Shown: positions 37,328 through 48,366, numbered from the stretch's first letter. The stretch is 64,000 bases of DNA from an uncultured Granulosicoccaceae bacterium (GCA_937922675.1 CALAJN010000002.1:1-64000), one strand, 5' to 3'. The notes: generated by a model from the sequence alone, not told the origin. Program-made: numbers and translations.

Positions 37328-37651
37328 ATGAGTATCTCTTTGACAGACAGTGCTGCCGATCAGGTAAGGCTGTATCTGGACAAGCGTGGCAAGGGCGTCG
37401 GGCTCAGGCTCGGCGTTCGAACCACCGGCTGCTCGGGCCTTGCGTACACGCTTGAATTTGTCGACGAGGTTGCGGCGAATGATGAGGTGTTCGAGTCAAA
37501 CGACATCACCGTCGTAATCGACAAGAAGAGTCTGGTGTACCTGGATGGGACCGAGCTCGACTTTGGTAAGGAGGGGCTCAACGAGGGCTTTCGTTTCCGT
37601 AATCCCAACGTCAAGGACGAGTGCGGTTGTGGCGAATCCTTCAACGTCTGA
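37328..37651 (+). CDS. iscA: Fe-S assembly A-type protein IscA
   Basis: A-type carrier of iron or clusters. Cysteine ligands: [13 protein letters not shown] and the C-terminal CGCGESF. ATG 37328 gives 107 aa, the family length; a TTG frame directly after iscU would add 13 residues with no family support. Confidence 0.95.
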   Translation: MSISLTDSAADQVRLYLDKRGKGVGLRLGVRTTGCSGLAYTLEFVDEVAANDEVFESNDITVVIDKKSLVYLDGTELDFGKEGLNEGFRFRNPNVKDECGCGESFNV

Positions 37652-37721
37652 AGGCCCGGCTGCGATGATCTCAGGGTTCAAGTTGCGCGTTGCGCAGTGT
37701 CGTTGTTGAAGCCAGGCGCCT

Positions 37722-38303
37722 GTGGAAACTGAGGTGACGAGTCAAGAAAAGGTGAGCGACTCGGGTATTGACTTGAGCGCAGATTACTTTGCGCTGTTTG
37801 CGATTGAGCCTGGATTCGAGGTCGATCTTGTGCACGTGTCGCGACAATATCGCCACTTGCAAGGGCTTTTGCACCCGGATCGGCACACGACTGCGAGCGC
37901 TGCGCAGCGTCGCTGGTCCATGCAGGCGTCCTCCTTTGTCAACGACGCCCACGACACGCTGCGCAAACCACTGCGCCGAGCGGTGTATCTGCTGTCGCTC
38001 GCCGGCATTTCCACGGATGAGGAAACAGATACCCAGATGGATCCGATGTTTTTGATGGAGCAGATGGAGTTGCGTGAGGCCATTGAGTCGGCACCGTCGG
38101 CAAACGATCCGCACGCGGTCCTGCTGGATGTGCGTGGGCAGTTGTCCCGGGCGATGTCTGCAGAACAGGTAAGCTTTGCCGAGGCGAGTGCTGCGCACGA
38201 CTGGTCCGCTGCGCGTGACACCGTGAGACGCTGGCAGTTTCTGGACAAGCTGGGTCGAGAGATCTCTGATCTTGAAGCCCATCTGGACGGCGATGCTCCC
38301 TGA
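37722..38303 (+). CDS. hscB: Co-chaperone HscB (J-domain protein)
   Basis: DYFALFAIEPGFEVDL starts the J domain; GLLHPDRH contains the essential HPD; the C-terminal three-helix IscU-binding part includes FLMEQMELREAIE. Stimulates HscA ATPase and delivers IscU. GTG start; about 193 aa, slightly longer than E. coli because of an N-terminal polar stretch. Confidence 0.95.
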   Translation: METEVTSQEKVSDSGIDLSADYFALFAIEPGFEVDLVHVSRQYRHLQGLLHPDRHTTASAAQRRWSMQASSFVNDAHDTLRKPLRRAVYLLSLAGISTDEETDTQMDPMFLMEQMELREAIESAPSANDPHAVLLDVRGQLSRAMSAEQVSFAEASAAHDWSAARDTVRRWQFLDKLGREISDLEAHLDGDAP

Positions 38304-38362
38304 GTTCGGTTGACCCACACCTTTTTCTTTGACACAGACCGACCTGGAGTGGCTGGATACGC

Positions 38363-40252
38363 GTGGCACTACTACAGATTTCCGAGCCTGGGCAATCGGC
38401 TGCGCCACACCAGCACCGGTTGGCGATTGGTATTGATCTAGGCACCACCAATTCGCTCGTGGCGACCGTGCGCTCCGGAGTCGCGGACGTGTTGCCGGAC
38501 GCAAGCGGTGCTCGATCCCTGGCCTCGGTTGTGGCTTTCAAGGCTGACGGTACTGCCGACGTTGGCGAGGCTGCGACAGTTGAGTCGTCCGCTTATCTTC
38601 CGATACGGTCTGCCAAGCGATTGATGGGCAAGGGCGCGGACGATCTGGAGGGTCATTGGCTCGCTGAGCACCATCGCTTTGATCGGTCGGGATCAGTGCC
38701 GGCTTTTGAGACAGCGGCAGGTCCCAAGACCGCCGTTGCCGTATCAGCCGAGATACTGGCAGCGCTCAAGGCGCGTGCCGAGCACACCCTGGGTGGCGAC
38801 CTGGTAGGTGCGGTGATTACGGTACCCGCGTATTTCGATGACGCTCAGCGTCAGGCCACCAAGGACGCTGCGGCGCTGGCGGGCTTGAATGTGCTGCGTT
38901 TGTTGAACGAGCCAACAGCCGCTGCGGTGGCCTACGGTCTTGATCAGGGCGAGGCGCTGGGTGCTGGCAGTGTCGTCGCCATTTACGACCTGGGTGGCGG
39001 TACCTTTGATATCTCACTGTTGCGCCTGAATGCAGGGGTGTTTGAAGTGCTTGCCACCGCGGGCCACACGGCCCTCGGCGGTGATGACATTGATCATGCG
39101 CTGGTCGCATGGCTACTGGAGAAAAGCGGTTTGCGCGCCTTTCCTGACGATGCGGCGCGCGCCGAGGCCGTGGCGCAAGCTCGCCAGATCAAGGAGCGAC
39201 TCTCAGCAGCGACCTCTGTCGATGTGGATTTTGTGGTCAACGGCGAGTCGGTGTGGCAGGGTGAGTTCGCGCGCGAAGCTTTCGACGCTCTGGTATCCCC
39301 TCTGGCGGAGCGCACACTGGGGCTGTGTCGGCGTGTGCTGCGTGACGCGGGCGTCGAGCGCGATGAGGTGGCATCTGTAGTGATGGTGGGTGGGTCAACA
39401 CGTGTACCGTTGGTGCGTGAGCAGGTGTCCAGGTTTTTTGATCAGGACGTGCTCACAGACATCAATCCGGATGAAGTGGTCGCTATAGGTGCTGCGATTC
39501 AGGCCGATGCCCTTGCCGGTAATCGGCCTGAGGACGATCTGCTGCTGCTCGATGTAACACCGCTGTCGCTGGGGCTTGAGACGATGGGTGGGCTTGCCGA
39601 GAAGGTGATACCGCGTAACACCACGATTCCTGTGGCGAGAGCGCAGGAGTTCACCACCTACAAGGACGGACAGACGGCGATGGCCTTGCACGTCGTTCAG
39701 GGCGAGCGTGAGATGGTGTCTGACTGCCGGTCACTAGCCCGTTTTGAGCTGGCTGGCTTTCCCGCGCGCGTGGCGGGAGCTCTGCGCATCCAGGTGCTGT
39801 TTCAAGTCGATGCCGATGGCCTGCTGACTGTCAGCGCGATAGAGCGCGAAAGCGGCACTGTTGCCAGTGTCGACGTAAAACCCTCCTACGGCTTGTCAGA
39901 CGGTGAGATCGAGTCCATGTTGCGCGATTCGATGGATCTGGCAGCTGAGGACATGCAGGCGCGAGCGCTCGCTGAGCAACGCGTCGAGGCGTCGCGTGTG
40001 CTCGAGGCGATAACGGCTGCGCTGGACAGCGACGGGGACGAGCACCTGAGCGCTGACGAGCGTGCTGCCATCGACGCATCTGTGATTGCCGTGCAAGGGG
40101 CGCTGGCCAGTGATGATCGCGACGCAATCAACGCTGCCGTGCAAGCTCTTGAGAAGGGTAGCGAAGCGTTTGTCGAGAGGCGCATGAATGCCAGTGTCCG
40201 ACGCCTGATGGCCGGGCGCGACCTCGATGAGCTTGAATCCAGAAACAACTGA
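38363..40252 (+). CDS. hscA: Hsp70-type chaperone HscA
   Basis: Nucleotide-binding domain motifs: [15 protein letters not shown] (about 22-37), [30 protein letters not shown]. Substrate-binding domain begins after [18 protein letters not shown]. 629 aa, close to E. coli HscA. It releases clusters from IscU by binding LPPVK. GTG start; C-terminal lid is shorter and acidic ([17 protein letters not shown]). Confidence 0.96.
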   Translation: MALLQISEPGQSAAPHQHRLAIGIDLGTTNSLVATVRSGVADVLPDASGARSLASVVAFKADGTADVGEAATVESSAYLPIRSAKRLMGKGADDLEGHWLAEHHRFDRSGSVPAFETAAGPKTAVAVSAEILAALKARAEHTLGGDLVGAVITVPAYFDDAQRQATKDAAALAGLNVLRLLNEPTAAAVAYGLDQGEALGAGSVVAIYDLGGGTFDISLLRLNAGVFEVLATAGHTALGGDDIDHALVAWLLEKSGLRAFPDDAARAEAVAQARQIKERLSAATSVDVDFVVNGESVWQGEFAREAFDALVSPLAERTLGLCRRVLRDAGVERDEVASVVMVGGSTRVPLVREQVSRFFDQDVLTDINPDEVVAIGAAIQADALAGNRPEDDLLLLDVTPLSLGLETMGGLAEKVIPRNTTIPVARAQEFTTYKDGQTAMALHVVQGEREMVSDCRSLARFELAGFPARVAGALRIQVLFQVDADGLLTVSAIERESGTVASVDVKPSYGLSDGEIESMLRDSMDLAAEDMQARALAEQRVEASRVLEAITAALDSDGDEHLSADERAAIDASVIAVQGALASDDRDAINAAVQALEKGSEAFVERRMNASVRRLMAGRDLDELESRNN

Positions 40253-40272
40253 ATCACTGACAGGCGGGAGCA

Positions 40273-40611
40273 ATGCCGACCATAACCGTACAACCACATC
40301 CTGAAATGTGCCCGGAGGGCGCACGCTTTGAAGCGACTGCTGGCGTCTCTGTCTGCGACTCGCTGCTGGCCAATGGGGTCGATATCGAGCATGCGTGCGA
40401 GAAGTCCTGCGCCTGCACGACCTGTCACGTCCACATCCGTGAGGGCGGGGCGAGTCTGGAGGAGGCGGACGAGCTCGAGGAGGACTATCTCGACAAGGCC
40501 TGGGGTCTTGATCCGGACTCTCGCTTGTCCTGTCAGGCCATCGTCGGCGATGCTGACCTGGTTGTCGAGATACCCAAGTACACCATCAACATGGTGTCGG
40601 AGAACCACTGA
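40273..40611 (+). CDS. fdx: ISC-type [2Fe-2S] ferredoxin
   Basis: Adrenodoxin-like ferredoxin supplying electrons to Fe-S assembly. Cluster ligands in [16 protein letters not shown] (C-x5-C-x2-C) and the distal RLSCQAIVG. 112 aa. GGCGGGAG precedes the ATG. Its stop overlaps the iscX ATG by one nucleotide. Confidence 0.97.
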   Translation: MPTITVQPHPEMCPEGARFEATAGVSVCDSLLANGVDIEHACEKSCACTTCHVHIREGGASLEEADELEEDYLDKAWGLDPDSRLSCQAIVGDADLVVEIPKYTINMVSENH

Positions 40612-40811
40612 TGTTGAAATGGACCGATACTCGCGAGATCGCAGAAGCCTTGTTTGATGCGCACCCGGATGTAGATCCGCAGTACGTGCGTTTCACTGAC
40701 CTGCACGCCTGGGTTCTTGCGCTAGACGGATTTGAGGATGATCCCGAGAAGTCCAGTGAAGGGATTCTCGAGGGTATACAGATGATCTGGATAGACGAGG
40801 CGGCCGATTGA
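40611..40811 (+). CDS. iscX: Fe-S assembly protein IscX
   Basis: Small acidic protein (66 aa), binds IscS and modulates assembly, possibly as iron donor. [39 protein letters not shown] and the terminal IWIDEAAD match the IscX family. Last gene of the isc operon; TGATG overlap with fdx. Confidence 0.96.
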   Translation: MLKWTDTREIAEALFDAHPDVDPQYVRFTDLHAWVLALDGFEDDPEKSSEGILEGIQMIWIDEAAD

Positions 40812-40904
40812 GCAGCACGTGTCCGTGAAAAATCAGCGCAGATAGCCTTTAAGTTTGGAAGTTGTGGCCCCTGATGCGCTTTGGGAGGCTACACTTGCGA
40901 TTGT

Positions 40905-40981
40905 CGGGGCATGGCGCAGCCTGGTAGCGCATCTGCTTTGGGAGCAGAGGGTCGCAGGTTCGAATCCTGCTGCCCCGACCA
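40905..40981 (+). tRNA. tRNA-Pro (anticodon TGG)
   Basis: Acceptor CGGGGCA with TGCCCCG, discriminator A and encoded CCA. Anticodon loop TTTGGGA gives TGG (UGG). 77 nt. First of a four-tRNA cluster (Pro-Arg-His-Leu), similar in content to the argX-hisR-leuT-proM operon of E. coli. A TACACT hexamer at 40890-40895 may be its -10 element. Confidence 0.96.
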
Positions 40982-41022
40982 AGTCTTTGGGGCAAGTCTC
41001 CGGAATCCTACCGGTCTGCGCT

Positions 41023-41096
41023 GCGCCCGTAGCTCATGTGGATAGAGCATCGGCCTTCTAAGCCGAGGGTAGCAGGTTCGAATCCTGCCGGGCGCG
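41023..41096 (+). tRNA. tRNA-Arg (anticodon TCT)
   Basis: Acceptor GCGCCCG with CGGGCGC, anticodon loop CTTCTAA gives TCT, T-loop GTTCGAATC. Discriminator G at 41096 is followed by CAT rather than CCA, so the CCA end must be added enzymatically; the other tRNAs of the window encode it. Confidence 0.93.
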
Positions 41097-41135
41097 CATT
41101 CCAGAGCTGCAGGCTGCTAGACTTGAACACTCGGT

Positions 41136-41212
41136 GGTGGGCGTAGCTCAGTTGGTAGAGCGCAGGATTGTGATTCCTGTGGTCGCCGGTTCGAATCCGG
41201 TCGTCCACCCCA
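41136..41212 (+). tRNA. tRNA-His (anticodon GTG)
   Basis: Anticodon loop TTGTGAT gives GTG. G-1 is encoded at 41136, opposite discriminator C73, as required for HisRS. Encoded CCA at 41210-41212. G34 is a queuosine target, and queA and tgt are in this window. Confidence 0.96.
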
Positions 41213-41295
41213 TCAAACACACTGAGAAACGAATCGTAATTTACGGCCCGTACTCATCGAGTTCGACAAGCGAGTGCCTTGCGGCGCACGCTCAG

Positions 41296-41380
<85 letters not shown>

Positions 41381-41454
41381 CATTCCCTGCCACCTGCAGC
41401 GACGTGCAGGTGCAGCGAGGATGGAGCAACAAGGTTCACGGGGTCTCTACGGGC

Positions 41455-41476
41455 CCTGACTAACGTTTTCGTCAGG
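41455..41476 (+). other. Hairpin between tRNA cluster and tig
   Basis: CCTGAC and GTCAGG form a perfect 6-bp stem around the 10-nt loop TAACGTTTTC, with no T-tract. It could be a weak processing or termination signal for the tRNA transcript, or part of the tig leader. Confidence 0.3.
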
Positions 41477-41522
41477 TCCACTTAGGGTACAAGGCTTGAG
41501 TGACCTGGCCAATGAGATCAGC

Positions 41523-42911
41523 ATGCAAGTATCAGTAGAGAGCACTGGCACCCTCGGCCGTCGGATGACAGTGGCACTGCCCAACGATGACGTTGAGACG
41601 GCGGTTGCCGATCGTCTGCAAAATATCAGCAAGACGGCACGTCTTAATGGCTTTCGACCGGGAAAGGTGCCCTTCAAGGTCGTCAAGAAGCGCTTCGAGC
41701 CTCAGGTACGCTCAGAGGTGCTTGGGAGCTTGATCAGCAGCTCGCTGCAGGATGCTCTGCGCCAGGAGGAGATTCGCCTGGCCGGGCAGCCGGCTATCGA
41801 GGCGGTCGAGGAGCCCGGCAAGAACGGTGTGGCAGAGGATCCTGAAACCGGTTTTCGCTATACCGCGACCTTCGAGGTGTACCCGGAGTTCGAGCCAAGC
41901 TACGGTGATTCGATCGCGGTCACGCGCCCGGTTGTGGACATCGTCGAGACCGATATAGACGAGATGGTCGAGTCCCTGCGCAAACAGCGCACCGACTATA
42001 CCGCCGTGGATCGCGCCGCAGCAAATGAAGACCAGGTGGTCATGGACTTCGAGGGGTATATCGACGACGAACTCTTCGACGGAGGCTCGGCGGAAAAAGC
42101 ACCGCTGGTGCTTGGGTCCAAGGCCATGATCCCGGGCTTTGAAGAGCAGGTCATAGGCGTCAAGGCGGGTGACAAGAAATCCATTGAAGTGACCTTTCCG
42201 GAGACCTACCAGGCCGAGCATCTGGCTGGCAAGGCGGCGCGCTTCGATATTGTCGTTCATGAAGTCAAGGAGCCGATATTGCCCGAGCTTGACGAGGAGA
42301 TGGTCAAGAGCTTTGGCATCGAGGACGGCACAGTGGACTCACTGCGTGCCGACATCCGCAAGAACATGGAGCGCGAGCTGGGACAACGCGTTGATAGCCA
42401 GATCAAGTCGCAGGTGATGGATGGGCTGGTTGAATGCAATCAGATCGAGGTGCCCGAGGCATTGGTCATTGATGAAATCGGCCGCCAACGTGAGCAGCTG
42501 CTTGGGCAGATGCCCGCAGGGACCGACAGCTCGTTTTTGTCCGATGAGCTGTTCCGTGACCAGGCTATAAAGCGCGTGCGCTTGGGGCTCGTGGTGGGTG
42601 AGATCATTCGCCGCGATGAGCTGAAAGCTGATGCTGCCGCAGTGCGGGCGCAGATCGAGAAACTGGCGTCCTCGTATCAGGATCCGCAGGAGGTCATTGA
42701 CCACTATTACGGCGATGCAGAGATGCTGCGTAACATAGAAGGCCTGGTTCTTGAAGAGGCTGTCACCGAGCGCGTGCTGGCAGTTTCCACCGTGACGGAC
42801 GAGCAGAAGTCCTTCAAGGAAATGATGAACCCGCCGACGCCTGCACAGTCAGAGGGCGAATCCGCGCCCGATGACGTATCAAGTGAAGAATCGAGTGAAC
42901 AAGGGGCCTGA
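41523..42911 (+). CDS. tig: Trigger factor
   Basis: Ribosome-bound chaperone and peptidyl-prolyl isomerase. Starts MQVSVESTGTLGRRMTVALP as homologs do, so ATG 41523 is used. The ribosome-binding loop is GFRPGKVPFKVVKKRF (about 42-57). The FKBP-like PPIase domain is around 160-240 (VVMDFEGYIDDELFDGG, MIPGFEEQVIGVKAGD). Helical C-terminal chaperone arms follow. The acidic Ser-rich tail (GESAPDDVSSEESSEQGA) is lineage-specific. 462 aa. Confidence 0.96.
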   Translation: MQVSVESTGTLGRRMTVALPNDDVETAVADRLQNISKTARLNGFRPGKVPFKVVKKRFEPQVRSEVLGSLISSSLQDALRQEEIRLAGQPAIEAVEEPGKNGVAEDPETGFRYTATFEVYPEFEPSYGDSIAVTRPVVDIVETDIDEMVESLRKQRTDYTAVDRAAANEDQVVMDFEGYIDDELFDGGSAEKAPLVLGSKAMIPGFEEQVIGVKAGDKKSIEVTFPETYQAEHLAGKAARFDIVVHEVKEPILPELDEEMVKSFGIEDGTVDSLRADIRKNMERELGQRVDSQIKSQVMDGLVECNQIEVPEALVIDEIGRQREQLLGQMPAGTDSSFLSDELFRDQAIKRVRLGLVVGEIIRRDELKADAAAVRAQIEKLASSYQDPQEVIDHYYGDAEMLRNIEGLVLEEAVTERVLAVSTVTDEQKSFKEMMNPPTPAQSEGESAPDDVSSEESSEQGA

Positions 42912-42917
42912 CCGACG

Positions 42918-43655
42918 ATGAGTTTTGGATTTACACAGGGCGGAATGCCGGCCGGCATGAACGCAGCTGGACCCTCCGCGCCCTCAGCGGCTGGCGGTCT
43001 CGTCCCGATGGTCATCGAGCGCACGCCACGCGGCGATCAGGGCTACGACATCTATTCACGCTTGCTCAAGGAGCGTGTGATTTTCATGGTCGGTCAGGTA
43101 GAGGACTACATGGCCAACCTGATCGTGGCGCAGCTGCTGTTTCTGGAGTCGGATAACCCTGACAAGGACATCTCGCTCTATATCAACTCACCGGGCGGCT
43201 CAGTGACTGCTGGGATGGCCATCTACGACACCATGCAGTTCATCAAGTCCAGCGTGTCCACCTTGTGTATCGGGCAGGCCGCCAGTATGGGCGCGTTCCT
43301 GTTGTGTGCGGGTGAGCCTGGCAAGCGCTTTGTGCTGCCCAATTCGCGGGTCATGATCCACCAGCCCTCAGCCGGATTTCAGGGGCAGGCCACCGATATC
43401 GACATACACGCCCGAGAGATCCTGTCGATAAAAGAGAGGATGACGCGTTTGATGGCCGATCATTGCGGTCAGCCTTACGAAAAGGTGATGGAAGACACAG
43501 AACGTGATCGCTTCCTGACCGCCTCCGAGTCGGTAGACTATGGGCTGGTGGATCGGATCGTGCAGACCCGTGACGAAGAAATGACAGCGGCGTCAAGCGG
43601 TGACTCCGACGAGCCGGAAACCAACTCGAAAGAGGGAGCTGACCCCAGTTCGTGA
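42918..43655 (+). CDS. clpP: ATP-dependent Clp protease proteolytic subunit
   Basis: Serine peptidase forming the ClpXP barrel. Catalytic Ser in [11 protein letters not shown] (near residue 123), His in [14 protein letters not shown], Asp further on. [19 protein letters not shown] matches the family. An N-terminal Gly/Pro/Ala-rich propeptide-like extension (about 27 residues) and a Ser/Glu-rich tail make it longer (245 aa) than E. coli ClpP (207). Confidence 0.96.
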   Translation: MSFGFTQGGMPAGMNAAGPSAPSAAGGLVPMVIERTPRGDQGYDIYSRLLKERVIFMVGQVEDYMANLIVAQLLFLESDNPDKDISLYINSPGGSVTAGMAIYDTMQFIKSSVSTLCIGQAASMGAFLLCAGEPGKRFVLPNSRVMIHQPSAGFQGQATDIDIHAREILSIKERMTRLMADHCGQPYEKVMEDTERDRFLTASESVDYGLVDRIVQTRDEEMTAASSGDSDEPETNSKEGADPSS

Positions 43656-43773
43656 TATTTATTGCTCCAGCGGTGTGACGGCGGCGCCAACACGTGAGTC
43701 AGCCGCTGGAGTGAGCTTGAAACTTGTCGTTAAACCAGTCAATGTGGTTGGGAGTCAGAGACATTCTTAAAGT

Positions 43774-45069
43774 ATGAGCGACCAGGAAGACAAGAAAGAC
43801 GACGGAAAGCTTTTGTACTGCTCTTTCTGTGGAAAGAGTCAGCACGAGGTGCGCAAGCTCATTGCGGGTCCATCCGTGTTCATTTGTGACGAGTGTGTCG
43901 ATCTGTGTAACGACATCATCACAGAGGAGATGCAGGAGCAGACGGACAGCGAGGAGACATCGCTGCCCCGGCCTCACGAGATCAACGAGTTGCTCGACCA
44001 CTACGTGATTGGTCAGGCCAAGGCCAAGCGGATTCTCTCGGTCGCGGTTTACAACCACTACAAGCGCCTCGAGTACAAGGACAAGAAGGGCGATGTGGAG
44101 TTGGCGAAATCCAACATCCTGCTCATCGGTCCGACAGGGTCGGGCAAGACCCTGCTTGCCGAGACCTTGGCTCGCACACTCAACGTACCGTTCACCATCG
44201 CTGATGCGACCACACTGACAGAAGCAGGTTATGTCGGTGAGGACGTTGAGAACATCATTCAGAAGTTGCTTCAAAAGTGCGACTACGACGTCGAGAAGGC
44301 GCAGACCGGTATTGTCTACATCGACGAGATCGACAAGATCAGCCGCAAGTCGGACAACCCCTCCATCACTCGAGATGTGTCGGGCGAGGGTGTGCAGCAG
44401 GCCCTGTTGAAACTCATCGAGGGCACCGTGGCCTCGGTGCCTCCTCAAGGCGGGCGCAAGCATCCGCAACAGGAGTTTCTGCAGGTGGACACCAGCAACA
44501 TCCTGTTCATCTGTGGCGGCGCGTTTGCCGGGCTTGAAAAGGTCATCCAGGATCGCTCCGAGAAGGGCGGCATTGGCTTCGGTGCCCAGGTCAAGAGCAA
44601 GGACGACAGCAAGAACATCGGTCAGTTGCTGTTGGATGTCGAAGCGCAGGATCTGATCAGCTTTGGCTTGATACCCGAGTTTGTTGGCCGGCTGCCAGTC
44701 GTCGCAACGCTTGAAGAGCTCGATGAGGAAGCACTTGTGCGCATCCTTGTCGAGCCCAAGAATGCGATCACCAAGCAGTTCGAAAAGCTGCTCTCCATGG
44801 AAGAGGTCGATATCGAATTCCGCAAGGACGCTCTGCAGGCGGTTGCGCAAAGCACCCTGGATCGCAAGACGGGTGCCCGCGGTTTGCGCACCATCCTCGA
44901 GAACATCCTGCTCGATACCATGTACGAGCTGCCCAGGATCGAGAACGTCAAGAAGGTTATTCTTGATGGCGCGGTCGTTCGGGGCGAGTGCAAACCTTAC
45001 CTGCTCCTTGAAGGACAAGAGAAGGTCATGGAAGAAGAGAAGTACAAGCGGGCTGCATCGGACGACTGA
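43774..45069 (+). CDS. clpX: ATP-dependent Clp protease ATPase subunit ClpX
   Basis: AAA+ unfoldase. N-terminal zinc domain with four Cys ([29 protein letters not shown]). Walker [16 protein letters not shown] near residue 120, pore loop [11 protein letters not shown], Walker [11 protein letters not shown], arginine-finger region [16 protein letters not shown]. 431 aa. 118 nt after clpP, so it may have its own promoter as well. Confidence 0.98.
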   Translation: MSDQEDKKDDGKLLYCSFCGKSQHEVRKLIAGPSVFICDECVDLCNDIITEEMQEQTDSEETSLPRPHEINELLDHYVIGQAKAKRILSVAVYNHYKRLEYKDKKGDVELAKSNILLIGPTGSGKTLLAETLARTLNVPFTIADATTLTEAGYVGEDVENIIQKLLQKCDYDVEKAQTGIVYIDEIDKISRKSDNPSITRDVSGEGVQQALLKLIEGTVASVPPQGGRKHPQQEFLQVDTSNILFICGGAFAGLEKVIQDRSEKGGIGFGAQVKSKDDSKNIGQLLLDVEAQDLISFGLIPEFVGRLPVVATLEELDEEALVRILVEPKNAITKQFEKLLSMEEVDIEFRKDALQAVAQSTLDRKTGARGLRTILENILLDTMYELPRIENVKKVILDGAVVRGECKPYLLLEGQEKVMEEEKYKRAASDD

Positions 45070-45127
45070 TCAGGCTCTCGTCGCGGGGTGTGTAACACAC
45101 GCACCGCGACTCGCCAAAAGACGTCGA

Positions 45128-45152
45128 GGCCGCCCATCGGGCGGCCTTTTTT
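45128..45152 (+). terminator. Rho-independent terminator after clpX
   Basis: GGCCGCCC, loop ATC and GGGCGGCC form a perfect 8-bp GC stem followed by TTTTTT. Separates clpPX from lon. Confidence 0.95.
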
Positions 45153-45214
45153 ATGGCTTGGTCATTTTTTGTGCAGCCAAACGACGCCGGGTGGTTGATT
45201 TTTCCATCAGCGCC

Positions 45215-45243
45215 TTCCACCTTGTCCGGTATGCTCGTATAAC
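45215..45243 (+). promoter_or_regulatory. Candidate sigma-70 promoter of lon
   Basis: TTCCAC (45215-45220) and TATAAC (45238-45243) are separated by 17 bp, 30 bp before the lon GTG. The -35 is weak. No clear heat-shock (sigma-32) CTTGAA/CCCCAT pair was found. Confidence 0.4.
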
Positions 45244-45272
45244 GACGGGCAAGGCTCTGGAGAATCCAACGC

Positions 45273-47807
45273 GTGTCAGAAGACAACAATACCGCCACGG
45301 CAAGTCAAGCTCAGGCGGGCGAGCTTCCCGTCCTGCCATTGCGGGATGTGGTGGTCTATCCCCACATGGTTATCCCCCTGTTTGTCGGTCGCGAGAAATC
45401 GATCGAGGCGCTGGACGCTGCGATGTCCGCCGGCAAGCAGATCATGCTCGCGGCTCAGACGAGCGCGTCAGTTGATGAGCCGGGCGAGAACGATATCCAT
45501 CGCGTCGGTACCATTGCCAACATCCTTCAGCTGCTCAAGTTGCCTGACGGCACGATCAAGGTACTGGTAGAGGGACAGCAACGCGCCCGCATCGACGAGG
45601 TGGGCGAATCCAGTGACGGGTTTTTCACCGCTCGCTGGAGTATTCCGAACATTGATGCTGAGGACAGTCGAGACCCCAAGGAGCTCGAGGTGTTGGTGCG
45701 TTCGGTGACCAACATGTTTGATCAGTACGTGAAGATGAACAAGAAGGTCCCACCAGAGATTCTGTCGTCGATGTCCGGGATCGAGGACGCCGATCGATTG
45801 GCTGACATGATTGCCGCGCAAATGTCCTTGCGGGTTGAGGAAAAGCAGAACATCCTTGAACTGTTTGATCCGGCGGGCCGTCTTGAGCACTTGCTTTCGC
45901 TGATGGAGTCAGAGCTCGACATGTTGCAGGTCGAGAAGCGTATCCGTGGTCGAGTCAAGCAACAAATGGAGAAAAGCCAGCGAGAGTACTACCTCAATGA
46001 ACAAATGAAGGCCATCCAGAAAGAGCTCGGTGAGCTTGATGATGTGCCTAATGAAACCGAGGAGCTGGCGCGCAAGATCGAGAAGGTCGGCTTGTCCAAG
46101 GAGGCTCACAAGAAAGCCAAGTCGGAGTTCAATAAACTCAAATCGATGTCACCGATGTCTGCTGAGGCAACGGTGGTGCGCAACTATGTTGATACGCTGG
46201 TCAGCCTGCCCTGGAAAAAGCGCTCCAAGCTCAAGAAAACACTCGCTGACGCCGAGCGCGTGCTCAACGGCGATCACTACGGGCTCGAGAAGGTCAAGGA
46301 ACGCATCCTTGAGTACCTTGCGGTACAACAAAGAGTGGGTCATGCCAAGGGCCCGATATTGTGTCTCGTGGGGCCGCCGGGTGTGGGCAAGACCTCGCTT
46401 GGTAAATCCATTGCGCGTGCGACCGGGCGCAAATTCAGCCGTATGGCTTTAGGCGGCGTTCGTGATGAGGCAGAGATTCGCGGTCACCGACGCACCTACA
46501 TCGGCTCGATGCCGGGCAAGATCGTGCAGACATTGGCCAAGGTCAAAAAACGCAACCCGTTGATCCTGCTTGACGAGATAGACAAGATGTCGATGGACTT
46601 TCGTGGAGATCCGTCATCAGCCTTGCTCGAGGTGCTTGATCCGGAACAGAACCACACCTTCACCGACCATTATTTAGAGGTGGAGTTTGATCTGTCGGAT
46701 GTCATGTTCGTTGCCACCGCCAATTCCATGAATATCCCCGAGCCGCTGCTCGATCGGATGGAGGTCATTCGTATACCGGGATACACAGAACAGGAAAAGT
46801 CAAACATCGCAGAGCGTTATTTGTTGCCGCGCAAGATGAAAGACAACGGCCTGGCCGAGACCGAACTGTCTATCAGCGAAGACGCGATCATGGAGATCAT
46901 TCGCAGTTACACACGCGAGGCAGGCGTAAGAAATCTTGAGCGTGAGATTTCCAAGATTTGTCGCAAGGTGGTGCGTGAATTGCTCGAGCGTGAATTGGCT
47001 GCAGAGCAGGGCAGTGGATCGGCTGATGCGCCGATGAGTGATTCAAGTGGGCTGGATGCAAATCTCGGCGTGGATGAAAAGCCAAGTCTGGCTACAATCG
47101 AGGTAGATGCTGACAACCTCGGTGATTACCTCGGTGTGCAGCGTCATCGTCATGGACGGGCAGAAACAGAGAACAAGATTGGTCAGGTAACAGGCCTTGC
47201 CTGGACCAGTGTGGGTGGTGAGTTGCTGACAATCGAGTCTGCCGTTGTGCCAGGCAAGGGCAAGTTGTCCTACACTGGCCAGCTCGGTGACGTGATGCAG
47301 GAATCCATTCAGGCTGCAATGATGGTCGTACGCTCGCGCGCTGAGACGCTCGGCATTGATGAATCCTTCCATGAGAAGAATGACTTGCATGTTCATGTAC
47401 CCGAGGGCGCGACTCCCAAGGACGGCCCAAGTGCCGGAGTTGGCATGATCACGGCATTGGTCTCGGCGCTCACACAGGTGCCGGTGCGTGCCAATGTTGC
47501 AATGACAGGTGAGATCACTTTGCGAGGCGAGGTCCTGCCGATTGGAGGTCTCAAGGAAAAATTGCTGGCGGCTCAGCGTGGCGGCATTGATACAGTGCTT
47601 ATCCCCATCGAGAACGAGAAGGATCTGTCAGAGATTGCCGAGGAGATACTCGAGGGTCTGGATATCAGGCCAGTCAAGTGGGTTGATGACGTGCTTGATT
47701 TGGCTCTGGAGCGTGCACCATCGGGTGATGCCGCTGGTCGGGTCGAGCCGGTTGCCGGAACGGATGAACGCAACACCGACACCGGCAGTGGTGTGCGTCA
47801 TCACTAG
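45273..47807 (+). CDS. lon: ATP-dependent protease Lon, 844 aa
   Basis: N-terminal LAN domain ([20 protein letters not shown]), AAA+ module with Walker [14 protein letters not shown] (about 369-381), and S16 peptidase domain with the Ser-Lys dyad ([25 protein letters not shown]). Between the AAA+ C-terminal helices and the conserved [17 protein letters not shown] there is an acidic Ser/Asp-rich insert ([20 protein letters not shown]) of about 30 residues absent from E. coli Lon. GTG start. Follows clpX, with hup downstream: the usual gammaproteobacterial order. Confidence 0.97.
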   Translation: MSEDNNTATASQAQAGELPVLPLRDVVVYPHMVIPLFVGREKSIEALDAAMSAGKQIMLAAQTSASVDEPGENDIHRVGTIANILQLLKLPDGTIKVLVEGQQRARIDEVGESSDGFFTARWSIPNIDAEDSRDPKELEVLVRSVTNMFDQYVKMNKKVPPEILSSMSGIEDADRLADMIAAQMSLRVEEKQNILELFDPAGRLEHLLSLMESELDMLQVEKRIRGRVKQQMEKSQREYYLNEQMKAIQKELGELDDVPNETEELARKIEKVGLSKEAHKKAKSEFNKLKSMSPMSAEATVVRNYVDTLVSLPWKKRSKLKKTLADAERVLNGDHYGLEKVKERILEYLAVQQRVGHAKGPILCLVGPPGVGKTSLGKSIARATGRKFSRMALGGVRDEAEIRGHRRTYIGSMPGKIVQTLAKVKKRNPLILLDEIDKMSMDFRGDPSSALLEVLDPEQNHTFTDHYLEVEFDLSDVMFVATANSMNIPEPLLDRMEVIRIPGYTEQEKSNIAERYLLPRKMKDNGLAETELSISEDAIMEIIRSYTREAGVRNLEREISKICRKVVRELLERELAAEQGSGSADAPMSDSSGLDANLGVDEKPSLATIEVDADNLGDYLGVQRHRHGRAETENKIGQVTGLAWTSVGGELLTIESAVVPGKGKLSYTGQLGDVMQESIQAAMMVVRSRAETLGIDESFHEKNDLHVHVPEGATPKDGPSAGVGMITALVSALTQVPVRANVAMTGEITLRGEVLPIGGLKEKLLAAQRGGIDTVLIPIENEKDLSEIAEEILEGLDIRPVKWVDDVLDLALERAPSGDAAGRVEPVAGTDERNTDTGSGVRHH

Positions 47808-47969
47808 GCTCCAGGGCTGTTGAACCGGGAGAATCTCATCGGGATCGCGAGTTCAGGACTGTATTCCATGGCTAAATCGCGTATGATCCCAGCGATTCAG
47901 GAGGGAGGCAACTCATAAGGTCGCGCTCTTTCACACGATAAAAAATTGCGATAACGGGGATTTCATTAC

Positions 47970-48242
47970 ATGAACAAGGGCGAGTTTATCGACGCGGTTG
48001 CCGCCAAGGCAGATCTATCCAAGCAGGATGCAGGGAATGCCGTTGACGCGGTTCTCGACAGTTTGAGTGATGCAATGCAGAACGGTGACCAGGTCACTCT
48101 GATCGGTTTTGGTACCTTTCTGGTTCGTGATCGTCCAGCTCGCGATGGGCGCAATCCGCGTACCGGTGAGACAATAAAGATCCCGGCTTCAAAAATGCCT
48201 GCTTTCAAGGCTGGTAAAGCGCTTAAAGACGCAGTAAACTAA
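47970..48242 (+). CDS. hupB: DNA-binding protein HU-beta
   Basis: Nucleoid protein, 90 aa, DNABII fold: [59 protein letters not shown]. The beta-arm proline is in RNPRTG. GGGGA precedes the ATG. The 160-nt leader contains a TATGAT (47882-47887) that may be a -10 element. lon-hup adjacency is conserved. Confidence 0.97.
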   Translation: MNKGEFIDAVAAKADLSKQDAGNAVDAVLDSLSDAMQNGDQVTLIGFGTFLVRDRPARDGRNPRTGETIKIPASKMPAFKAGKALKDAVN

Positions 48243-48254
48243 GGGGCTTGGGCG

Positions 48255-48276
48255 CAACGCCTTGATGGTGGCGTTG
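48255..48276 (+). other. Hairpin between hup and tRNA-Val
   Basis: CAACGCC and GGCGTTG form a perfect 7-bp stem with an 8-nt loop, ten bases before the tRNA-Val 5' end. No T-tract, so it is more likely an RNA-processing or stability element than a terminator. Confidence 0.35.
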
Positions 48277-48285
48277 TAGTCTGTC

Positions 48286-48361
48286 GGGTGCTTAGCTCAG
48301 CTGGTAGAGCATCGCCCTTACAAGGCGAGGGTCGGCGGTTCGATCCCGTCAGCACCCACCA
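48286..48361 (+). tRNA. tRNA-Val (anticodon TAC)
   Basis: Anticodon loop CTTACAA gives TAC. Acceptor GGGTGCT with AGCACCC, discriminator A, encoded CCA. 76 nt. Confidence 0.96.
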
Positions 48362-48366
48362 TCTAT

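Noticed and set aside
43699-45018. 439-codon minus-strand frame opposite clpX
   Set aside because: It mirrors clpX almost end to end, has no SD and no domain of its own; an effect of the GC-rich codon pattern.
45153-45272. Sigma-32 heat-shock promoter of lon
   Set aside because: No CTTGAA/CCCCAT-like pair with correct spacing; only a weak sigma-70-like pair was found.
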